DNA from: an uncultured Bacteroides sp.
GTDB taxonomy: Bacteria; Bacteroidota; Bacteroidia; Bacteroidales; Bacteroidaceae
Direction of reading: 5' to 3'
DNA: 17,130 nucleotides
NCBI GenBank assembly: GCA_959606905.1
Contig: CAUHML010000063.1
Location: forward strand, 1 to 17,130
In this document: piece by piece, positions 13,384-17,130 of the stretch
Layout of the letters: every line of letters begins with the position of its first letter
How positions within the stretch are numbered: the first letter of the stretch is position 1
Notes under the pieces: model-generated
Databases searched by the model: none
Seen by the model: only the letters and a program-made list of their open reading frames with translations
Told to the model about the DNA's origin: nothing
Made by a program: the position numbers and the translations under genes

Positions 13384-14606
13384 CTATAAAAACGAGGTCA
13401 AAAGGTTGGTGTTCTTAGTTCGCTCTTCTTTCTCAAAGCTCGCCAGATATGCTTCTGTAGTTCTTAGTCGGTATGCCCCAAAGACTCGCTTATATACGAG
13501 ATATTGACTCCGCTTCGTTTCAATACGGTTGCGTATGAGTGTCTTGCGGTGTATGTGGTAATGTTGCCGATTCCCAATTCTTCACCTATCAACTTCATAC
13601 GCTTGTTTATTCGTTTTACTACATCACGAGTTATGGCTTTAGCTTCAATTGCCGTTTCATTCCCTTTCATATATGGAAATATATAATTGTCAGGTAGAGG
13701 CTTATTTCCCCATTTATCAATGACAGCCTGCATTTGTACTGAAATAGTTGCTCGTATCTCTTTTCTGTTTTTTGTTGTGCGCTCTGTTTTCTGCCTTACA
13801 AAGCATATCTCACCGTCCACAATATCCGAGAACTTTAGTTTCAGCATGTCTGTCGGATTGATACCGTTACACAAGTAAATGAATATCCAAAGGTCTTTAT
13901 ACCTATTAGTCGTTTCATTTCCGCTCTTATAATCGAAAATAGCTTTCAACTGTTTCTTTGTCAAGCCTTTCTTTCTTCCAATACCGGTCTTTATCTCAAA
14001 CAAGCCTTTTCCAAATGGGTATTGCGACTCTTTGATAACTCCGGCTCTCTTTGCTTCATTCATCAAAGTACGAATATTCCTCATGTGCATACCGATTGTA
14101 GAAACGCTTCTTGTCTTTGACCAAAGTTTCTCACATTTCTGCAACCATTCAACAGTAATGGCACTGAACGGAATATCTTTTCCTCCAACTTCTTCAACCA
14201 TAACTAAAGTACATTTGAAGAATTGCATTGTTCCGATTCTATCTTCGCTTTTCAATTCCTCAATTTTTGCTCTTATGACACTATTTAGAGTGTCTCCGGT
14301 TGCCTTTCCCAAACGTAAATTAAGCGTATTGAAAGAGAATATTCCCTTTTCTGCCAGTGCTTCAACATTCATCCGGACTAAAGAAAAACAGCTTTCAATG
14401 GCTTGTTTGATTTTTCTGTATTCAAACGATTTACTGCCCGGCAGCTTGTTCCATTCTTCTTTTGTCATACAAATGCCAATGGAATCATATTTTGGCCTCT
14501 TCTGATAATAACCCTTGATTTTAACAGGATATTTACCCTCCTTGTTGATTGTACGTGCACCCAGTACCGTAGAAACTACGACACCATCTTTAGAATAATT
14601 GAACAT
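13384..14606 (-). pseudogene. int: Tyrosine recombinase of element 2, frameshifted before the catalytic Tyr
   Basis: The open frame (14606 to 13464, 380 aa) contains the arm domain (1-105), the core-binding domain (about 106-205) and most of the catalytic domain. The last includes RQKTERTT (the Lys region), TYTARHSYATVL (Arg355, His356) and SESLGHTD (His378), where it stops at TAA. One frame over the protein continues as LRTTEAYLASFEKEERTKN and more, to a TAG at 13384-13386. That is the expected tail with the nucleophilic Tyr (codon 13449-13447). A single base missing at about 13467 explains this. There is no slippery heptamer, so programmed frameshifting is unlikely. The first Arg is replaced (YLCNGINPTDMLKL), as in IntDOT-like enzymes. 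As read, the product lacks its nucleophile. A sequencing error is the main alternative. Confidence 0.9.
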
Positions 14607-14922
14607 GATTTTTAGTAATTACATGCAAGTGGAATTGCTTGCAATAATCTATATATCTATTTTTTGAGGGAAATATAGACGGGTTTGAAACGTTTTGAAG
14701 CCTTTTGAATAGTTTAGATATTTTCTTCAAGAGGTTTAAGCAAAGATGCAAATTATATGATATAATACTACACTTTTTATCAAAGAAACTAAATTCTTAT
14801 TTTCAAGAAATAGAAAATCAATATCCTCTCAATAATTCGTACATTAATGATTTGAAAAAGCGTTTATAAATAAACAATATGTCTTTTCTATCGTTTATTT
14901 AATGTATAATACAATACTGTAT
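14607..14922. other. AT-rich intergenic region between integrase and toxin-antitoxin operon
   Basis: No gene, RNA or strong repeat is visible. A short imperfect inverted repeat (GCAAG/CTTGC at about 14624-14641) lies just upstream of the integrase start and might be part of its control region. An imperfect TAnnTTTG-like TATATTTC faces the integrase near 14681. The rest is AT-rich DNA without coding character. Confidence 0.4.
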
Positions 14923-14942
14923 AATTATCAAATTTGATAATT
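14923..14942. promoter_or_regulatory. Palindromic operator of the toxin-antitoxin operon
   Basis: AATTATCAAATTTGATAATT is a perfect 20-bp palindrome located 12 bp upstream of the -33 element. A further related half site (TTATCACAAA) lies inside the promoter at 14959-14968. HigA-type antitoxins bind such palindromes through their HTH and repress their own operon. That function is inferred. Confidence 0.75.
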
Positions 14943-14954
14943 TATACCATGAAA

Positions 14955-14988
14955 TTTGTTATCACAAAAAATAAAATTCTTATCTTTG
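14955..14988 (+). promoter_or_regulatory. Promoter of the toxin-antitoxin operon
   Basis: TTTG (14955-14958), 22 bases, then TATCTTTG (14981-14988), a perfect -7 element. Transcription would start near 14995, about 14 bases before the toxin ATG at 15009. The operator palindrome sits immediately upstream and a half site lies between the two boxes. Confidence 0.85.
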
Positions 14989-15008
14989 CAGAAAGATAAT
15001 GAAATTGC

Positions 15009-15332
15009 ATGAATATCTATACAGAAGATGAAGCATTAATAGAGTTGTTGGAAGTGGGTTGCACCAATGACAAAAGATACAAAAGACTTCCTAAGGATGT
15101 TATTAAAGGTTATATAAAAGCATATAATCATTTAAGGGCAGCCAAACGAATAGAAGATTTATTCAGAATTGGAAGTTTGCATTATGAACGGTTAAAAGGA
15201 GATTTAAAGGACTTTGAATCGGTTAGATGTACTGGACGTTGGAGGCTAATATTTAAAAGTTCTACCATAGACAGTTCATTGATAATTACAGATATAGAAT
15301 TAATAGAAATATCCAACCATTATGGCGACTAA
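15009..15332 (+). CDS. higB: HigB/RelE-family toxin, 107 aa
   Basis: A RelE/ParE-superfamily toxin of the HigB subgroup. Known relatives are ribosome-dependent mRNA interferases. Features: the N-terminal helical hairpin (DVIKGYIKAYNHLRAAKRIE, about 35-54), then GSLHYERLKGDLKDF (about 57-71), the family's LH.L.G...-type segment, and CTGRWRLIFK (about 76-85), the strand with the basic active-site residues. The end is IELIEISNHYGD, matching the common ISDYH-like C-terminus. The length is normal. It is the first gene of the operon and overlaps the antitoxin by 11 bases (15322-15332), the toxin-first order typical of higBA. It is expected to be held inactive by the downstream antitoxin. Confidence 0.88.
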   Translation: MNIYTEDEALIELLEVGCTNDKRYKRLPKDVIKGYIKAYNHLRAAKRIEDLFRIGSLHYERLKGDLKDFESVRCTGRWRLIFKSSTIDSSLIITDIELIEISNHYGD

Positions 15333-16437
15333 ATTTAAATTAAACGATTGTGTACCTTGCATAGCAATTCATCCGGGAGAAATCATTAAGGATGAATTAG
15401 ATGCAAGAGAGATGAAGCAAAAAGAATTAGCTTCATTTATGGGTATGCCTACTTCCGTACTCAATGATATAATAAAGGGGCGTCGTGCTATAACTCCTGA
15501 AGTTGCTGTTTTGTTACAGGAAATTTTAAGTATAGACGCTTCTTATTGGTTATCATTACAAAATCAATATGATATAGACAAAGCAAATATCAATACAAAA
15601 ATAATAGAACGGAAAAGAAATATTGAGATTTGGAAAATCATTTCTCAATATTGTTCTATTAAATGTTTTGAGAAATTAAATATTATAGGAACTAAAATAT
15701 CAGAGAATATAAAAACTATATATTCAATTTTTGGTGTTACCTCTGTTGAAGAACTAATAACATTATACTCTCAAGAGAAAGAAGTTTCTTATTTTAAGAA
15801 ATCTGAGCGTTTGAAAAGTGAGCCTATAAATATTTTTTCATGGAAATACTATGTTTTTTATGAAAGTTCGAAAATTCAGTGTGATACGAAGTTTAGTAAC
15901 GACAATTTAAATAATCTTATTGATGAATTAAATCATTTATTTGTTATAAATAAGGATACTATAGATACAACAAAAAAAATTCTATCACGATATGGAATTA
16001 AATTTATCATAGTGCCCAAATTTGACAAAACTCCCATTGATGGATTTTCTTTTTGGCAAGGAGAAAACCCAACTATTGTATTAACATTACGATTAAACAG
16101 AATTGACAATTATGCCTTTGCTTTATTGCATGAAATATATCATGTTTATATGCATCTTTTCAACAATAGAGAACAAAAATATATTTCCATCGAAGGAGCT
16201 GAAATAAATAAATGTGAAGAAGAAGCAAATAAATTCGCCAAGTATTCTTTAATTAGCAAAGACTTATGGAGTGCATTCTTAAAACAACATTCTATGATTT
16301 CTCCACATGCAATGCAAATGAAAATAAAACAATTTGCTCATCAACATAATATCAATGAAGCTATTGTTTTAGGATTTTATCAACACGATATTAATTTGTA
16401 CTCTATTAAAAGTTCAATATCAAGAGAAATAAAATAG
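15322..16437 (+). CDS. higA: HigA antitoxin fused to an ImmA/IrrE zinc protease domain, 371 aa
   Basis: Residues 13-85 are a HigA-type XRE HTH: HPGEIIKDELDAREMKQKEL, then ASFMGMPTSVLNDIIKGRR and YWLSLQNQYDID. A linker (about 90-215) contains helical segments. Residues 220-310 hold an M78-type metalloprotease core: ALLHEIYHVYMHLF with His270, Glu271 and His274, and the third-ligand region EEEANKFA (299-306). Ordinary HigA proteins are only about 100 aa. The HTH should neutralise HigB and repress the operon at the 14923 palindrome. ImmA/IrrE domains are known to cleave XRE-family repressors, so the protein may cut itself or a partner antitoxin in response to a signal. That last point is inference. 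It is complete and AT-rich, like the toxin. Confidence 0.88.
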   Translation: MATKFKLNDCVPCIAIHPGEIIKDELDAREMKQKELASFMGMPTSVLNDIIKGRRAITPEVAVLLQEILSIDASYWLSLQNQYDIDKANINTKIIERKRNIEIWKIISQYCSIKCFEKLNIIGTKISENIKTIYSIFGVTSVEELITLYSQEKEVSYFKKSERLKSEPINIFSWKYYVFYESSKIQCDTKFSNDNLNNLIDELNHLFVINKDTIDTTKKILSRYGIKFIIVPKFDKTPIDGFSFWQGENPTIVLTLRLNRIDNYAFALLHEIYHVYMHLFNNREQKYISIEGAEINKCEEEANKFAKYSLISKDLWSAFLKQHSMISPHAMQMKIKQFAHQHNINEAIVLGFYQHDINLYSIKSSISREIK

Positions 16438-16446
16438 TCCAATTAT

Positions 16447-16581
16447 ATGTACCGTGCAAATCTAATTGCACGCAATTTGCACGCATCTTCAGAAAATAGA
16501 AGAAAACAAGAAAGATTATTTGAAAAAGAAATACTACCTTTAGGCTTGAAAATCAAGGAGTATGAACCTGAAAAGAAATGA
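16447..16581 (+). CDS. Possible small ORF, 44 aa, overlapping the right end repeats
   Basis: An ATG 10 bases after the antitoxin stop opens a 44-codon frame beginning MYRANLIARNLHASSENRR and ending EYEPEKK, stop at 16579-16581. The second half (about 21-44) is a charged amphipathic sequence of normal-looking composition. The first half is encoded by the TTGCACGCA repeats, so the frame could be accidental or a truncated gene tail reaching the att site. It would be co-transcribed with the toxin-antitoxin pair. No family is recognised. Confidence 0.3.
   Translation: MYRANLIARNLHASSENRRKQERLFEKEILPLGLKIKEYEPEKK
16466..16485 (+). repeat. Right end repeats of element 2 (TTGCACGCA)
   Basis: TTGCACGCA at 16466-16474 and 16477-16485, 11 bp apart, with an inverted half site (GTGCAAA) at 16454-16460. 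They match the doublet at 12246-12265 near the other end, in the same orientation. They lie about 127 bp inside the right att copy. Probable integrase arm-type sites. Confidence 0.65.
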
Positions 16582-16611
16582 AGAGCAAATTACTGAAAAT
16601 CAATTATTTGC

Positions 16612-16659
16612 GACTCATAATCTGGAGGTCCCTGGTTCAAGCCCAGGCTGGTCCACAAA
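16612..16659 (+). repeat. att: att copy: distal displaced 3' part of tRNA-Met
   Basis: Identical over 48 bases to 12126-12173, beginning at the anticodon-loop sequence GACTCATAATC. This is the right boundary of the array. No 5' tRNA half precedes it. Because host sequence follows, its T-stem (CCTGG/CCAGG) probably preserves the original chromosomal version. Confidence 0.93.
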
Positions 16660-16701
16660 TAAAAAAGGCTGATTCCTAAGGGAATACAGCCTTTTTTATT
16701 T
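16657..16701. terminator. Bidirectional terminator at the chromosomal junction
   Basis: AAATAAAAAAGGCTG (16657-16671) pairs with CAGCCTTTTTTATTT (16687-16701), with an inner helix ATTCC/GGAAT around TAAG. A-tract and T-tract lie on opposite sides, so it works in both directions. Probably the original terminator of the tRNA gene before insertion. Confidence 0.9.
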
Positions 16702-16941
16702 GTAAACTCTCCAGGTATAAATCCGTTGCTTTAGATAACATTGGAATTTAATCAAGGTAGTTGTTGGCTTCAGAATTTACACAGAGATAATTAATGTATT
16801 GATAACGAGGTAGCTTTACATTTGTTGCTCTTGTTATAGGAATCATGAACAGAATTTCTTTCTCTTAGTATAAAATCATGAGCACATTATATACTCTAAA
16901 ACTGCAAATGTGGGTTTTACCTTAAAAAAACAGGATGGAAA
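16702..16941. other. Chromosomal intergenic DNA without a visible gene
   Basis: Stop codons occur in all frames at short intervals. I see no RNA gene, repeat or conserved motif. It is the spacer between the end of the element array and the promoter of the next chromosomal gene. Confidence 0.5.
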
Positions 16942-16974
16942 TTTGTACGAAATAGAAAGATGACTTTATCTTTG
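16942..16974 (+). promoter_or_regulatory. Promoter of the terminal chromosomal gene
   Basis: TTTG (16942-16945), 21 bases, then TATCTTTG (16967-16974) matches the Bacteroidetes consensus. The start point near 16981 leaves a leader of about 79 bases before the ATG at 17060. Confidence 0.8.
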
Positions 16975-17059
16975 AAGAATATTAAAGCTGGCCGGACTTT
17001 TTATTTTGACGGAATACAGAGATTGTTAGTATAAAAATAAAAGATTAAATTTAGGTTTT

Positions 17060-17130
17060 ATGGTTAAAAGTTATGCTTGTGCAGGCATTTTATTGTTTGC
17101 GATAGGATTATTCCCCTTAATGGCACAGGA
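17060..17130 (+). CDS. Partial CDS of an exported protein (first 23 codons)
   Basis: ATG at 17060 begins MVKSYACAGILLFAIGLFPL and continues MAQ to the window edge. A positive residue, a hydrophobic run of about 15 residues and a small-residue cleavage region (LMAQ) make a signal peptide. The Cys at residue 7 is too early to be a lipobox. It is preceded by a good promoter. The mature protein is outside the window, so its function cannot be told; it is probably a resident chromosomal gene. Confidence 0.75.
   Translation, partial: MVKSYACAGILLFAIGLFPLMAQ

Larger units (their letters stand above)
12174..16659. mobile_element. Element 2: small, decayed tRNA-Met insertion with a toxin-antitoxin pair
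   Basis: Flanked by the identical 48-bp att copies at 12126 and 16612 and about 4.5 kb long. It contains a frameshifted primase-like gene, a frameshifted integrase and an intact toxin-antitoxin operon. It has no relaxase, oriT or transfer gene. It carries its own end repeats (TTGCACRCA doublets, 12246-12265 and 16466-16485), different from those of element 1, so the two elements used different integrase specificities at the same tRNA. Confidence 0.8.

Noticed and set aside
13464..13470. Programmed ribosomal frameshift in the element 2 integrase
   Set aside because: The sequence around the stop has no slippery heptamer or following pseudoknot, so mutation or sequencing error is more likely.

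Overview
The window comes from a Bacteroidales genome, most likely Bacteroides or a close relative. Four promoters fit the Bacteroidetes sigma-ABfr pattern (TTTG or TTG, about 19-23 bases, then TAnnTTTG). The recombinases resemble the IntDOT/NBU-type tyrosine recombinases, the relaxase is of the MOBV/MobM type found in Bacteroides mobilizable elements, and most of the DNA is AT-rich.

Layout. The window is a tandem array of integrated elements at the 3' end of a tRNA-Met(CAU) gene. The last 28 bases of the tRNA are at positions 1-28. Copies of its 3' part, from the anticodon loop to the end, recur at 12126-12173 and 16612-16659 as identical 48-bp direct repeats. They delimit element 1 (about 29-12173) and element 2 (about 12174-16659). 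Ordinary chromosome resumes after 16660 and ends in the first 23 codons of an exported protein (17060 onward).

Element 1 (about 12.1 kb) looks like an integrative mobilizable element. Read from its right end on the minus strand it has: a tyrosine integrase with an ideal promoter; a 23-bp tandem-repeat array; a promoter driving an AAA/DUF4143 ATPase and an unrecognised 471-aa protein, closed by a strong terminator; an excisionase-like HTH protein overlapping an SF3-type helicase; a cluster of GTTGA repeats that could be a replication origin; two small mobilization-region genes; a hairpin-rich oriT with a MOBV-like nic sequence; the relaxase; a PIN-domain protein; and, facing it, a 204-aa unknown gene. 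The PIN and unknown genes flank an intergenic stretch rich in inverted repeats. At the far left lies a decayed integrase from a different, older insertion.

Element 2 (about 4.5 kb) is small and partly decayed. It carries a frameshifted gene ending in a primase-C-terminal-like domain, an integrase whose reading frame breaks just before the catalytic tyrosine, and an intact HigB-like toxin and HigA antitoxin. The antitoxin is fused to an ImmA/IrrE zinc protease domain and the pair has a perfect 20-bp palindromic operator. It has no relaxase or oriT, so it probably persists through the toxin-antitoxin pair and by sitting next to element 1.

Each element has its own short direct repeats inside both ends (GGTGACC type in element 1, TTGCACRCA type in element 2) at similar distances from the att cores. 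They look like integrase arm-type sites. The most interesting items are these paired end repeats, the 23-bp array in front of the ATPase/471-aa operon, the structured PIN intergenic region, the broken integrase of element 2, and the protease-fused antitoxin.
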